A stretch of DNA of 64,000 nucleotides, from NCBI RefSeq assembly GCF_004118155.1, contig NZ_SAIQ01000001.1, positions 1 through 64,000 on the forward strand. The letters run 5' to 3'. Made by a program: the position numbers and the translations under genes. Of the stretch, positions 43,911 through 53,959 are shown piece after piece. The notes beneath the pieces are model-generated. The model saw nothing but the letters and a program-made list of their open reading frames with translations, made no database searches and was not told the origin of the DNA. Positions within the stretch are counted from its first letter, which is position 1. The number at the start of each line of letters is the position of its first letter. The DNA comes from Edaphocola flava. Its GTDB lineage: Bacteria; Bacteroidota; Bacteroidia; Chitinophagales; Chitinophagaceae.

Positions 43911-46886
43911 TTACTGGAAGATATTTATCTCGCGTTGTATCCTTGACCAGTATATTTTATCAATATTGATGTTAAATGTGATCATTTTGCCGAAACCACC
44001 TTTTCCCAGGATATTATTTTTATAATCCCTGTATTCAGGGCTCATCAATAATGGAACATTCACATCCAGGTAAGGCGTCAGTTTTACCGTAAGGCCGGCA
44101 TCATACAGGAAGCGGCTCTGGTTAGGATTCACTTCCTTGGCTTTGGCAAAGGTCATGATATCTGCAAAAAACTGTACCGGAAGCCCGATCGGCAGATCTA
44201 TTTTAAGATTCAGTGCAGCCATCCAGTCTGTTGTAAAACCAATAGGATTGCTGTACAGCAAGGTCGGCACCTTCATACCTCCATCCCGGATATAGATCTG
44301 CTGCGCGGCAAGCCCGCTCTGCATATTACGGCCAAAGAAGGTCTGATCGTACAGGTAATCATTCCAGCCCGAATAGGTAGCGTTAAAACCATAACGGCGT
44401 GCATCATTATTATCAGCGCTGTAGGTAAACATTTTACCGGCAAAGGCCCTCAGATATACCGCCTTTTTGCGATAGAAGTAATCGATCTTCAGGTTACCCT
44501 CTGCAGAGATCTTCGTAAAATCTTTACCACCCTGTGCTTCCAGCAATAAACTATATGGATTGAAGGTACGTTTCTGTTTCAGTCCAAACTGTATGCGGCC
44601 ATAGATCTTCGTATCATAACCATCTTTAGAAGGATAATAAATGCTGTCTACCGGGTTCTGATCGAAACGGTATTTACCCTCCTGGATATAATACCCTTTA
44701 ATAGAAAGGTAGCGCTCCAGAGTGCTTCTCGGATTGGGTTTCTTAAAGATAAAACGCAGCTCCGGAGCTACTTTCAGAAACTGAGCCTCAGGATTATCAA
44801 TATTGTCCAGCATAGTTCTGCGATAAGAAAAACGCTTGCCTTCAATATTAAAATCAATTTCCTGCAATGCAATTCCCGATGGATACCATGCTTTACTGAT
44901 CATTCCGGTACCCACTAACGTTTTGGCTCCGGCACTGTACATCGGGGCCAGTATGTATTGAAATGATTTTTCCGGCAGGGTTACATTATGCAGGGTCAGT
45001 CCCAGCATAAAACGGTCATATACATTATAGCCGATTGCAGGTAATACCCACATCGTTTGCCTGCCCGCTCTTTCTGCACCGCCAAACCCGCGCAGGGCAA
45101 AGCTTTTCCTGTTCTGATTATTAGACAGATTATAGTCCGGCAGCATACTGCCGATACCTACATAAGATGCTTTCTCTGCAAGATTCACCTGTACTTTGCC
45201 TTTAAAAGGGCTTACCCATACATAATGATCCAGGCTGTCTACCACCAGCGGCACGGGCAATTGTATACCGCTTTTATTGGTCAATGTTACGATACTACCC
45301 TCAGCAGTATGTTTTACTTTGCCCACACCAAAATCTGATCCTTTATTACTATACAGACCATCGGTAAAGAACCAGTTGATATCTTTATTACTGTGTTTCT
45401 TCATCACCGCTTCAAAATCTTCGGGCTGCGGATGTTTGAATTTCCACAGATCATAGTATTCTTTCATTGCGGCACTGAACTCCTTCACACCCATATATTC
45501 ACTGAGCAGGGTCAGGTATGCCGGTGTTTTACCGTATACATCACCTCCATAACCCATATTGGTATACTCATATGCCGGCAGACCCACAGCCTGATCGGTA
45601 CGGGTAGCCATAGGCATGGTATATCCCAATTTGCTCACTTGCTTTTCGAGCTTTGTCTTTTTATCATTAATCCCTTTTACCGGAATGCTGGTCACCAGTT
45701 CTTCATAAAAACTGTTGATGCCCTCATCCATCCAGGGATGCATACGTTCATTAGAACCCAGGATACCATAGAACCAGTTATGGCCCACCTCATGCACAAT
45801 CACGGTATGATTGGTTTCTTTATCATAGCCCGGTGCAATAACCGTTACCGTCGGGTATTCCATACCGCCACCGGCCCGCAGAGAGCCTTCCACGGCTTTC
45901 ACCGTCTTATACGGATACTCCCCAACCATCATACTGTAGTATTGCACAGCAGTCTTTACAGACTCGGTAGATTGCTCCCAGCCTTTTACATTTCCGGGTT
46001 TGAAAGCGGTGTATATAGTAGTGATCTGCTTTGTACCCGGTACCATAACCGTATCTTTTCTGACGATCCAGCGTTTATCGGCAAACCAGGCAAAATCATG
46101 CACGCGGTCTTCCGTATAACGGATGGTCTTCATCGTAGTGGCAGAAGGTACTTTTTTATTGATCGTGGTATCTCCCGGCTTAGGCAGTTCTTTATGCGCC
46201 AGTCCGTCCAGCCACTTTTCTTCGGCAGGAGTTTGCAGGTTGCCCGTAGCCATCACCACATAATTCTCCGGCAGGGTAATGCTTACATCATAACTGCCAT
46301 ATTCGCTGTAGAACTCACCCTGGTCCAGGTAAGGAATGGGGTGCCAGCCTTTGTTATCATACACTGCAGGCTTGGGAAACCATTGGGTAATCTGGTAGCT
46401 CTGCCCTTCATGCCCCAGTCGGGAAAAGGTTTTAGGAATCTTCACCCGGAAGGGAGTCTGAATGCTCGCCTGCCCACCCGGTACGATCGGCTGCGGCAAT
46501 AAGATCTTAACAATATCCGGATCATCTGTAGTCACCATTCGGGAAGGAATCTCATCTACCGTAAACTTCAGGCTGTCGATATAGCCCCAGTCTTCTTTTT
46601 TGGCAAGATAGTGTGCGGTGCTTTTATTCTCTACGGCCTGCTTTTCAAAGGCGGTACGGTCGCTGCTATAGGCATTGGGGTACAAATGAAAATAAATATA
46701 GTGCAGGGTATCCGGCGAATTGTTGGTGTACTGCATTGATACCACACCATTCAGAAAATGGCGTTTATCATCGAGTGTGACCTCAATTTTAGTATCTACT
46801 TTTTGCTGAAAATAGTTTTTTTGTTGCGCGCTCAGGGTGGTAAAGCAAGCCTGGATCGCCAGCAGGAACAAGAGTCTTTGCTGCAT
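43911..46886 (-). CDS. M1-family zinc metallopeptidase with C-terminal barrel-like region
   Basis: A 991-aa exported protein. Start at ATG 46886 gives a signal peptide (MQQRLLFLLAIQACFTTLSA). Residues to about 500 are an M1 aminopeptidase: GGGMEYP exopeptidase motif (339-345), zinc site HEVGHNW with H365, E366, H369, and third ligand E388 in WMDEGIN. The last ~430 residues are strand-rich with aromatic girdles (ERYLSIKGYYIQEGKYRF), resembling the gluzincin proteins of Bacteroidota that carry an outer-membrane-like C-terminal half. No T9SS domain. Probably periplasmic or outer-membrane peptide degradation. An ATG 16 codons upstream lacks a signal and is rejected. Confidence 0.88.
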   Translation of the reverse strand: MQQRLLFLLAIQACFTTLSAQQKNYFQQKVDTKIEVTLDDKRHFLNGVVSMQYTNNSPDTLHYIYFHLYPNAYSSDRTAFEKQAVENKSTAHYLAKKEDWGYIDSLKFTVDEIPSRMVTTDDPDIVKILLPQPIVPGGQASIQTPFRVKIPKTFSRLGHEGQSYQITQWFPKPAVYDNKGWHPIPYLDQGEFYSEYGSYDVSITLPENYVVMATGNLQTPAEEKWLDGLAHKELPKPGDTTINKKVPSATTMKTIRYTEDRVHDFAWFADKRWIVRKDTVMVPGTKQITTIYTAFKPGNVKGWEQSTESVKTAVQYYSMMVGEYPYKTVKAVEGSLRAGGGMEYPTVTVIAPGYDKETNHTVIVHEVGHNWFYGILGSNERMHPWMDEGINSFYEELVTSIPVKGINDKKTKLEKQVSKLGYTMPMATRTDQAVGLPAYEYTNMGYGGDVYGKTPAYLTLLSEYMGVKEFSAAMKEYYDLWKFKHPQPEDFEAVMKKHSNKDINWFFTDGLYSNKGSDFGVGKVKHTAEGSIVTLTNKSGIQLPVPLVVDSLDHYVWVSPFKGKVQVNLAEKASYVGIGSMLPDYNLSNNQNRKSFALRGFGGAERAGRQTMWVLPAIGYNVYDRFMLGLTLHNVTLPEKSFQYILAPMYSAGAKTLVGTGMISKAWYPSGIALQEIDFNIEGKRFSYRRTMLDNIDNPEAQFLKVAPELRFIFKKPNPRSTLERYLSIKGYYIQEGKYRFDQNPVDSIYYPSKDGYDTKIYGRIQFGLKQKRTFNPYSLLLEAQGGKDFTKISAEGNLKIDYFYRKKAVYLRAFAGKMFTYSADNNDARRYGFNATYSGWNDYLYDQTFFGRNMQSGLAAQQIYIRDGGMKVPTLLYSNPIGFTTDWMAALNLKIDLPIGLPVQFFADIMTFAKAKEVNPNQSRFLYDAGLTVKLTPYLDVNVPLLMSPEYRDYKNNILGKGGFGKMITFNINIDKIYWSRIQREINIFQ

Positions 46887-46998
46887 ACAGTTTATAGGGA
46901 TAATGGTTATCCAGACAAATGTACTGAAATTCAAAAGGTAAATTCAAAAATAATACCGCATCGGTACACGCGACATGCATGTGCCAATTACTTCAGCA

Positions 46999-48729
46999 CT
47001 ACACCCTCGGCAACCAGATCGAAAAGGTACTGCCTGCTCCAAGATCGCTGACTACTGCTATACCCCCGCCCTGCGCTTCCATCAGTTCTTTGCTGATGGC
47101 CAGCCCCAGGCCAGTACCTTCTTTAGAACTGCCGGGTATTTTAAAGTAGCGGTTAAAGATCTTGTCTGTGTACTGTGCATCTATACCACGACCAGTATCT
47201 CTTACATTGAAGCGGATAAAACCGGGCTCCTCCAGCAGTTGCAGCTCTATCTGGCTTTCTTCATAAGAATAGCGAATGGCATTGGTCAGCAGATTGGTCA
47301 GCACCCAGCTGGTCTTCTCTGCATCTGCACGCATCATGCCTATATTTTCGGGACAATGAATGGCTATGTGAATATTTTTCTGTGCAGCAGGCGTGCGCGT
47401 AGCAGCCACTGCGGCTTCCAGCACTTGCGTGGGGTTTATGTTTTGTACAGAGAGTTGCATTTTACCGCTCTCCAGTTGGGTCATGTTCAGTAATTCGCCA
47501 GTAATTTTCAGCAGGCGTGCAGTATCCTCTCCTATACTGTCTACCAATTGTTCCTGCTCTCCGTTCAGTATACCGACCTGCTTGTTCTGCAATAGTTGCA
47601 GGCTCATTTTGATAGAAGCAATCGGGGTTTTGAACTCATGCGACACTGTAGCCATGAAGTTTGTTTTGGCAAAATCCAGTTCTTTAAACACGGTTACATT
47701 GCGCAGCAGGATGACCTGCCCGATAAATTGTACAGCCTGTTCGCCCGTAGGGGTAATATAGATCGGGATGATCTCTTTATCAAAATAACTTTCTTTTCCA
47801 TTGGCGAAAATGCTGATCTGCTCCGGCTTGCGTACCTCTTGCTCGGGTACAAACAGATCACGGATCAGGTCACGCACCAGGTCATTATGCACAGCTATAT
47901 CCTGTATTTGTTTACCCAGCATGTCTTCACTGCTCAGCCCCGTAATGCTCAGTGCCTGTTCGTTGGCAAACAGCACAATCTTGTGTTCATCAATCCCTAT
48001 AACGGGATCATGCATATTATTGATCAGTGCTTCAATCCTGTTCTTAGCCTGTATGATCTTATCCAGACGGCTTTCAGAATATTCCTCCAGCTTCTCTGCC
48101 ATGGTATTAAAAGAGCGGGCCAGTGCCCCAAACTCACCGCTGCTTTCGAAATGTACCCTCTTTTTATAATTCTGCTGCGCAATCTCCCGTATGCTTTCCG
48201 TCAGCTCTTTAATAGGGTTGGCAATATTGCTCGGCAGGTTTACCAATAGTACAAATGCGATCAGAAAACAAAATGTACCAACCACGCTGATCCAGAATAT
48301 AGCTGCCCTGGCGGTGCTATTGGCCAGGTCATTTTTACGCTCAATGGCGGCCATATTCAGGCGCATCAGTTCCGATATTTCGGAGCGTAGCATCGCCTTG
48401 CTCTGGGTATCTCCGGGTGCTGCTTTCAGCAAAGCAATGTGATTGCCGATGCGATCAGTCACTTCCCGCTCGCCCTGTTCTGTAATATTTTGCTGCTGTT
48501 TATCCAGGCTGGCCTCCAGTTGCTGTATAGCAGCTGCCGGCTCCACCTGAATGCGGTCTATAGCTAAAAGCATACTACGCCCATATTCCAGGGTATTGTA
48601 GTTATCGACCAGGATATTATGCGTATCTCTTTTCAGCGCATTGACATAATACACGCTGGTTGCCGCCAGGACCAGGATCAGGGCAAACAGCAGGCCTACG
48701 CCGGAAAGGAGTTTGGTTTTGATGTTCAT
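46999..48729 (-). CDS. Sensor histidine kinase (HAMP-PAS-HisKA-HATPase), Kdp-linked
   Basis: A 576-aa kinase. TM1 about 7-29, periplasmic helical bundle about 31-140, TM2 about 142-164, HAMP about 165-218, PAS about 232-345, dimerisation domain with phospho-acceptor H364 (SHEFKTPIASIKMSLQLL), and ATPase domain with the N box LTNLLTNAIRYS, DTGRGID and GTGLGLAIS. It is the last gene of the kdp operon, 29 nt after the free-standing KdpD sensor domain, and so supplies the kinase half that E. coli KdpD has fused. Its likely partner is the sigma-54 regulator at 56196-57536, but pairing is inferred from position. Confidence 0.9.
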   Translation of the reverse strand: MNIKTKLLSGVGLLFALILVLAATSVYYVNALKRDTHNILVDNYNTLEYGRSMLLAIDRIQVEPAAAIQQLEASLDKQQQNITEQGEREVTDRIGNHIALLKAAPGDTQSKAMLRSEISELMRLNMAAIERKNDLANSTARAAIFWISVVGTFCFLIAFVLLVNLPSNIANPIKELTESIREIAQQNYKKRVHFESSGEFGALARSFNTMAEKLEEYSESRLDKIIQAKNRIEALINNMHDPVIGIDEHKIVLFANEQALSITGLSSEDMLGKQIQDIAVHNDLVRDLIRDLFVPEQEVRKPEQISIFANGKESYFDKEIIPIYITPTGEQAVQFIGQVILLRNVTVFKELDFAKTNFMATVSHEFKTPIASIKMSLQLLQNKQVGILNGEQEQLVDSIGEDTARLLKITGELLNMTQLESGKMQLSVQNINPTQVLEAAVAATRTPAAQKNIHIAIHCPENIGMMRADAEKTSWVLTNLLTNAIRYSYEESQIELQLLEEPGFIRFNVRDTGRGIDAQYTDKIFNRYFKIPGSSKEGTGLGLAISKELMEAQGGGIAVVSDLGAGSTFSIWLPRV

Positions 48730-48758
48730 GGATACTCAATTAGGTACAAAGTTCTTCA

Positions 48759-49877
48759 TTAACTCAATATAATGATGTCAATATCTTCTGCAGCCATTTT
48801 TTTCAGCAGGCGGTTAAAGATATTGGTAGACAGGATAATGCGCCAGAGGCTTATATGTGGTTTGCCCAGGCATACCGTGGTGATGCGATGTTCCGAAGCC
48901 TGCTCTGCAATAGCTGTCGCAATATTATCGGCAGAGATTTTAATGATCTCCGCACCCATCTCTGTTGCCAGTTTAAAATTATGAATTAAATGCCTTTGTT
49001 TATCCAGGGGTATTTTATCGGCCTGTTCTCTCGGGGTCTGCACATAGATTACAAACCATTTACTGTTGTAATAATTGGCCAGCCGTGCCGTTTTACGAAT
49101 CACGTTACGGGCAATCTTTTCATTGCTGCTGATGCAGGCCATAAAACGCTCATGCCGCATGACCGCACTCTGCGGTACCTCCGCTGCCACCTTACGTTCT
49201 ACAGCAGAAGCTACCTCTTTCAGGGCCAGCTCCCGCAATTGCAGAATATGCTCCTGTTTGAAGAAATTAGTCAGTGCCCGTGCTACTTTAGAGGCTTCAT
49301 AGATCTTTCCGTCTTTTAGTCTGGCGATCAATTCATCTGCCGTCAGGTCTATATTTACAACTTCATCGGCCCGGGCTATAATGCTGTCGGGTATACGCTC
49401 CGACACTTCTATGCCTGTTATGGTTCTGATCTCTTCATGCAGGCTTTCTATATGCTGGATATTTACGGCACTGATCACATGTATGCCTGCATCCAGCAGG
49501 TCCAGTACATCCTGCCAGCGTTTCTGGTTTTTACTGCCTTCAATATTGCTGTGCGCCAGTTCATCTACAATAACGATCTCCGGTTGCAGGTTAATGACGG
49601 TCTGCACATCCATCTCTTCCAGCTCTTTGCCTTTGTAAAACAATTTGCGCCGCGGAATGATGGGCAATCCTTCCAGCAGTGCATGGGTCTCTTTACGGCC
49701 ATGTGTCTCTACATAAGCAATGCGCACATCCACCCCACTCTGCTTTAAAGCATGCGCTTCCTGTAGCATACGAAAAGTTTTGCCTACACCGGCTATCATG
49801 CCGATGTAGACTTTAAACTTACCTCTTTTCTGCATCCGTATCAGGTCGAGGAATTCTGACGGGCTTGCTGCATCCAT
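48759..49877 (-). CDS. kdpD: Stand-alone KdpD N-terminal sensor domain plus USP domain
   Basis: A 372-aa cytosolic protein equal to the N-terminal part of KdpD. Residues 20-230 match the KdpD domain: KRGKFKVYIGMIAGVGKT with the Walker-A-like GMIAGVGKT (26-34), AYVETHGRKET, VDELAHSN and HVISAVNIQHIESL. Residues about 245-372 are a universal-stress-protein-like domain. The four membrane helices, GAF and kinase modules of E. coli KdpD are missing. In such split systems this part senses K+ or ATP/c-di-AMP status; which applies here is unknown. 10 nt after the porin gene. Confidence 0.92.
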   Translation of the reverse strand: MDAASPSEFLDLIRMQKRGKFKVYIGMIAGVGKTFRMLQEAHALKQSGVDVRIAYVETHGRKETHALLEGLPIIPRRKLFYKGKELEEMDVQTVINLQPEIVIVDELAHSNIEGSKNQKRWQDVLDLLDAGIHVISAVNIQHIESLHEEIRTITGIEVSERIPDSIIARADEVVNIDLTADELIARLKDGKIYEASKVARALTNFFKQEHILQLRELALKEVASAVERKVAAEVPQSAVMRHERFMACISSNEKIARNVIRKTARLANYYNSKWFVIYVQTPREQADKIPLDKQRHLIHNFKLATEMGAEIIKISADNIATAIAEQASEHRITTVCLGKPHISLWRIILSTNIFNRLLKKMAAEDIDIIILS

Positions 49878-49887
49878 TATGTGTATA

Positions 49888-51249
49888 TTATAATCTGAAC
49901 AATAATGCCAGGATGAAACGGTTTTCTGATTTTACCAGGTCTGGTCTCCAGCTCGGGTCCAGTGGCGTTGTACTGTAACCGGTTTGTGAGGTTACCCCAC
50001 CCGGACCAGCAAAATAAGGTACGTTAGAAGCACGGTGTACAAATTCTACACGGAAGGTTAGGCTCTGATTAGGCATAAAATCGAGATTGGTAGAGGCATC
50101 CCATCCGCTGAACGCATCGCCGGGATTGGCGGAGAAAGGATAAGCACCTTCTGTTTTAGTAGGATCAGTAGCGCTAGGCAATGGGCTGGCCTGACCGGTA
50201 GGATACAATACCAGGTAGCGTCCCGGATTGGTCATCAGACCGCCGCCTACTGTCCATGCCAGTTTATTGTTCATAAACCATATACGGTTATAGAACATAG
50301 CACTGGCAAAGTATTGTGCCGGTTTAGTGGGATCGCTGTTGTTAAAGCCATTTACACCACCGCCTTTTTCAAACCCGATATCGCCCGTCAGAGAGAAGGC
50401 CATGCGGCTTATGCCTTTTGAGCCTGGTCTGTTGTAATAGCGATGCAGCACACTGTTGTCGGAGTGGAAGCGCTTACGATCTTTGATGCCCGCAGCATCT
50501 GTTCCGAAATAGTTATTACTGATCACCTTCAGGTTGCTGCTTTTAGACATATAGCAGAAACTACCTCCAACACCCGGCATACTGTTAAAGCGGCCATAAC
50601 TCTGCCAGCCGTTGATCAGCCAGGCTTCTACCTTAATCGTTTTTGAAGGATACACTTGTAAGCGTACCCCGTTAAAGAACCAGGGTGTATTGTCAGAGGT
50701 AAAGGAGGCCTGGTATTCCCAGTTTTCTGTTTGATAATAAGAGTTCAGTCCTACATAGGACATAAACAAACCGGCATCGACATTAATGCCGTACCATTTG
50801 TTGAAATGGTAGCCCACAGAGGCTTCGCTCAGGTAGCGGTATGCATCTGCCAGTTTATACTGTCCCCTGTATGGGCTATAGTCATTACGCGGCACGACCA
50901 TAGACCGGGTACCGAACTGTGTCATAACGCGGGCACGGGCATTTTTATAATTGAAGTCTCCCCCGAAATGCAGGGCATTTAACTGCACTTCGTTATTGCG
51001 CGACAAAGTGGTAGAACCCACGACGGTATTATCATTCGGCCGGTTGAAGGAATGGGTGTAATTGACATCCACCATAAGACTGGGGGTAAAGTATGGTATG
51101 TGAAATACCGATGAATCCCTGCGGTCATTACCATTCTGCCAGCTCTGGTCTATGCCTTCAAAAGGTTCTCCTTTTTGTTGTGCGGTAAGGGTGAACGGGA
51201 ACATGCCTAATAGGGCGGCTACGCTTAATTGTTTAATAGAAGTACTCAT
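49888..51249 (-). CDS. Outer-membrane porin (BBP2/OmpL-like) in kdp operon
   Basis: A 453-aa protein with a signal peptide (about 1-23, ending LTAQQ) and an amphipathic strand-rich body ending in the barrel signature ENRFILALLFRL (terminal hydrophobic-aromatic strand). Blocks such as FTPSLMVDVNYTHSFNRP and YFGTDAAG fit the putative beta-barrel porin-2 family. Placed between kdpC and kdpD with 40-nt and 10-nt gaps, it is almost certainly co-transcribed and could feed K+ through the outer membrane when the inner-membrane pump is induced; that role is inference. Confidence 0.82.
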   Translation of the reverse strand: MSTSIKQLSVAALLGMFPFTLTAQQKGEPFEGIDQSWQNGNDRRDSSVFHIPYFTPSLMVDVNYTHSFNRPNDNTVVGSTTLSRNNEVQLNALHFGGDFNYKNARARVMTQFGTRSMVVPRNDYSPYRGQYKLADAYRYLSEASVGYHFNKWYGINVDAGLFMSYVGLNSYYQTENWEYQASFTSDNTPWFFNGVRLQVYPSKTIKVEAWLINGWQSYGRFNSMPGVGGSFCYMSKSSNLKVISNNYFGTDAAGIKDRKRFHSDNSVLHRYYNRPGSKGISRMAFSLTGDIGFEKGGGVNGFNNSDPTKPAQYFASAMFYNRIWFMNNKLAWTVGGGLMTNPGRYLVLYPTGQASPLPSATDPTKTEGAYPFSANPGDAFSGWDASTNLDFMPNQSLTFRVEFVHRASNVPYFAGPGGVTSQTGYSTTPLDPSWRPDLVKSENRFILALLFRL

Positions 51250-51289
51250 GTTAATGGTCTGTATGATATATTAAAGATGGTTATTTTTT

Positions 51290-51856
51290 TTATGATTTTG
51301 AAAGTTTGTCCAGGGCAATGTTCAGTTCCAGTACATTGATGCGTTCTGGTCCGAACAGGCCCCAAAGCGGCTTTTGCGTGTGTTGCTGTATTAATTGCTT
51401 CAATTCGCTTTCGGGCATATTTCGTTTTGCTGCGATTCGGGGTACCTGTATCATAGCCGATAGTACCGAAATATCGGGATCTAAGCCACTGCCACTGGAG
51501 GTAACCAGGTCTGCCGGAATATCATTTTTGTGTACACCAGGGTTATACTTCAGGAAGGTATCTATTCTGCCCTGCACGATGTCCAGGTATTCAGGATTGG
51601 AAGGCCCTTTGTTACTGCCACCCGAGCCTGCGGCATTATAGTTCACCGCAGATGGACGGCCCTGGAAATATTGTACTTCTGTAAAGGACTGACCTATGTT
51701 TCGATAATAGTTACGGCCCTGTGCGGTTACCTGTACTCCTTTGCCCTGACCGGGAGCCATTTTACCGAGGAGCCAGATACTTAAAGGATATAATACGGCA
51801 CATACGATCAGCAGTACAATCGTGAGTCTTAAGGCCGGAAAAAAATATGTTTTCAT
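51290..51856 (-). CDS. kdpC: Potassium-transporting ATPase subunit KdpC
   Basis: A 188-aa single-span subunit: N-terminal membrane helix (about 8-30, LRLTIVLLIVCAVLYPLSIW), then FQGRPSAVNYNAAGSGGSNKG and SGLDPDISV, the two hallmark KdpC motifs. It stabilises the KdpFABC complex and raises ATP affinity. It begins 19 nt after kdpB. Confidence 0.95.
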   Translation of the reverse strand: MKTYFFPALRLTIVLLIVCAVLYPLSIWLLGKMAPGQGKGVQVTAQGRNYYRNIGQSFTEVQYFQGRPSAVNYNAAGSGGSNKGPSNPEYLDIVQGRIDTFLKYNPGVHKNDIPADLVTSSGSGLDPDISVLSAMIQVPRIAAKRNMPESELKQLIQQHTQKPLWGLFGPERINVLELNIALDKLSKS

Positions 51857-51875
51857 GATATTAATAATAAAAAAA

Positions 51876-53918
51876 TTACAGGAATAGGGATACGATCATG
51901 TCGATCAGTTTGATACCGATAAAGGGAACAATAATCCCGCCCAGTCCGTAGATAAAAAGGTTTCTGCGCAATAAGGCAGATGCCCCGATCGGCTTATAGG
52001 CCACGCCTTTCAGCGCCAACGGAATGAGCATAGGTATGATTATAGCATTGAATATTACAGCGGAGAGTATGGCACTCTGCGGACTATGCAGCTGCATAAT
52101 ATTCAGGTGCTGCAATGCAGGAATGGCTGTAATAAACAGTGCCGGGATGATGGCAAAATACTTGGCTACATCATTGGCAATGCTAAATGTGGTTAAGGTA
52201 CCGCGGGTCATGAGTAATTGCTTACCGATCTCTACCACCTCGATCAGTTTGGTAGGATCATTATCCAGATCTACCATATTACCGGCTTCTTTCGCCGCCT
52301 GTGTACCACTGTTCATGGCTACACCTACATCGGCCTGGGCCAGTGCAGGCGCATCATTGGTACCATCGCCCATCATCGCTACCAGTCGGCCAGCAGACTG
52401 CTCTTTCTTAATGTAGTTCATCTTATCTTCCGGCTTGGCTTCCGCGATAAAGTCATCTACTCCGGCTTTTTCGGCAATAAATTTTGCCGTCAGCGGATTA
52501 TCACCCGTAACCATTACAGTCTTAATGCCCATTTTACGCAGGCGCTCAAAACGCTCTTGTATACCGGGTTTGATGATATCCTGCAATTCGATTACACCCA
52601 TTACCACATTGTTCTCGGCTACGACCAATGGCGTACCGCCATTAGCAGCAATATGATTTACCCGTTCCTGGATCTCAACCGGGAACAGGTTGCCGGCTTG
52701 CATACAGATATTGCGAATGGCATCGGTAGCCCCTTTTCTGATCCTGTTGGTACCGAAATTAATTCCGGAGCTGCGGGTCTCTGCCGTGAAGCCGACAAAT
52801 TCAGGATGCTCAATTCCATATTGCAGAGGATCTTTTCCGGCCAGCTCCAGTATGGATTTCCCTTCTGGTGTTTCATCGGCCATCGAACTCAATACAGCAG
52901 CGCGGATCAGGGCTTCTTCCCCAATGCCCGGAGCAGTGTAAAAGTGTGTAGCCTTGCGGTTACCGATGGTAATAGTTCCCGTTTTATCCAGCAGCAGTAC
53001 ATCCACATCTCCGGCTGTTTCTACCGCACGGCCGCTTTTGGTAATCACATTGGCCCGCAAAGCACGGTCCATACCTGCTATACCTATGGCGGAGAGCAAA
53101 CCGCCGATCGTAGTCGGTATGAGGCAGACAAATAATGCGATAAAAGAGGCAATAGTGATTGGTGCCTGTGCATAGTCCGCAAAGGGTTTCAGGGTTACGG
53201 TTACGATGATAAATACCAGAGTAAAACCTGCCAGTAAAATGGTTAACGCAATTTCGTTAGGTGTTTTCTGACGGGATGCCCCTTCTACTAGGGCTATCAT
53301 TTTATCCAGAAAGCTCTCTCCGGGTGCTGCGGTCACTTTCACCATGATCTTATCTGAAAGTACTTTAGTACCACCGGTTACAGAGCTTTTATCGCCACCC
53401 GATTCACGGATCACGGGTGCAGACTCTCCGGTTATGGCACTTTCGTCAATGGTGGCCAGACCTTTAATGATCTCTCCGTCTGCAGGAATAATATCTCCGG
53501 CTTCGCAGAGAAATACATCACCTTTTTTGAGTTGAGAAGAGGGAATGATTTTCACCTCGTTGACAAAGATCTCGCCTACGGGCTGCACCCATTTAGCAGG
53601 TGTTTCTTCCCTGGTTTTTTTCAGGCTGTCGGCCTGTGCCTTGCCCCTGGCTTCTGCTATCGCTTCTGCAAAATTGGCAAACAGCAGGGTCAGGAATAAA
53701 ACAAAGAATACAATGGCATTATAAGCCAGACTTCCCTGGGTATTATTGCCGGCAAGTATCCAGATGCAGACCAGCAGCATGACAGCTGTACCGATCTCTA
53801 CGGTAAACATTACCGGGTTACGCAGGAGTGTTTTAGGATTCAGCTTACGGAAAGCCGCTTTGAAAGCGGGCCCCAGTAAGGCTGCCTGGAATAATCCTTT
53901 ATGTTGCGCGGTGTTCAT
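51876..53918 (-). CDS. kdpB: Potassium-transporting ATPase subunit KdpB
   Basis: A 680-aa P-type ATPase. The phosphorylated residue is D311 in [13 protein letters not shown]. The actuator motif ITGESAPV holds S166, equivalent to the inhibitory-phosphorylation serine (S162) of E. coli Kdp[11 protein letters not shown] and [21 protein letters not shown] complete the P domain. It couples ATP hydrolysis to K+ entry captured by KdpA. Gaps to kdpA and kdpC are 41 and 19 nt. Confidence 0.97.
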   Translation of the reverse strand: MNTAQHKGLFQAALLGPAFKAAFRKLNPKTLLRNPVMFTVEIGTAVMLLVCIWILAGNNTQGSLAYNAIVFFVLFLTLLFANFAEAIAEARGKAQADSLKKTREETPAKWVQPVGEIFVNEVKIIPSSQLKKGDVFLCEAGDIIPADGEIIKGLATIDESAITGESAPVIRESGGDKSSVTGGTKVLSDKIMVKVTAAPGESFLDKMIALVEGASRQKTPNEIALTILLAGFTLVFIIVTVTLKPFADYAQAPITIASFIALFVCLIPTTIGGLLSAIGIAGMDRALRANVITKSGRAVETAGDVDVLLLDKTGTITIGNRKATHFYTAPGIGEEALIRAAVLSSMADETPEGKSILELAGKDPLQYGIEHPEFVGFTAETRSSGINFGTNRIRKGATDAIRNICMQAGNLFPVEIQERVNHIAANGGTPLVVAENNVVMGVIELQDIIKPGIQERFERLRKMGIKTVMVTGDNPLTAKFIAEKAGVDDFIAEAKPEDKMNYIKKEQSAGRLVAMMGDGTNDAPALAQADVGVAMNSGTQAAKEAGNMVDLDNDPTKLIEVVEIGKQLLMTRGTLTTFSIANDVAKYFAIIPALFITAIPALQHLNIMQLHSPQSAILSAVIFNAIIIPMLIPLALKGVAYKPIGASALLRRNLFIYGLGGIIVPFIGIKLIDMIVSLFL

Positions 53919-53959
53919 GACGCTTGATTTAAATAGTATAATGATGAATAAATACGGTG

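Noticed and set aside
45393-46502. 369-codon open frame antisense to the M1 peptidase gene
   Set aside because: The minus-strand frame has a clear signal peptide, zinc site and family motifs; the plus-strand product is Cys/His/Ile-rich nonsense typical of a shadow frame.
52218-53135. 305-codon frame antisense to kdpB
   Set aside because: It overlaps the catalytic core of kdpB fully and has no domain, start signal or promoter of its own.
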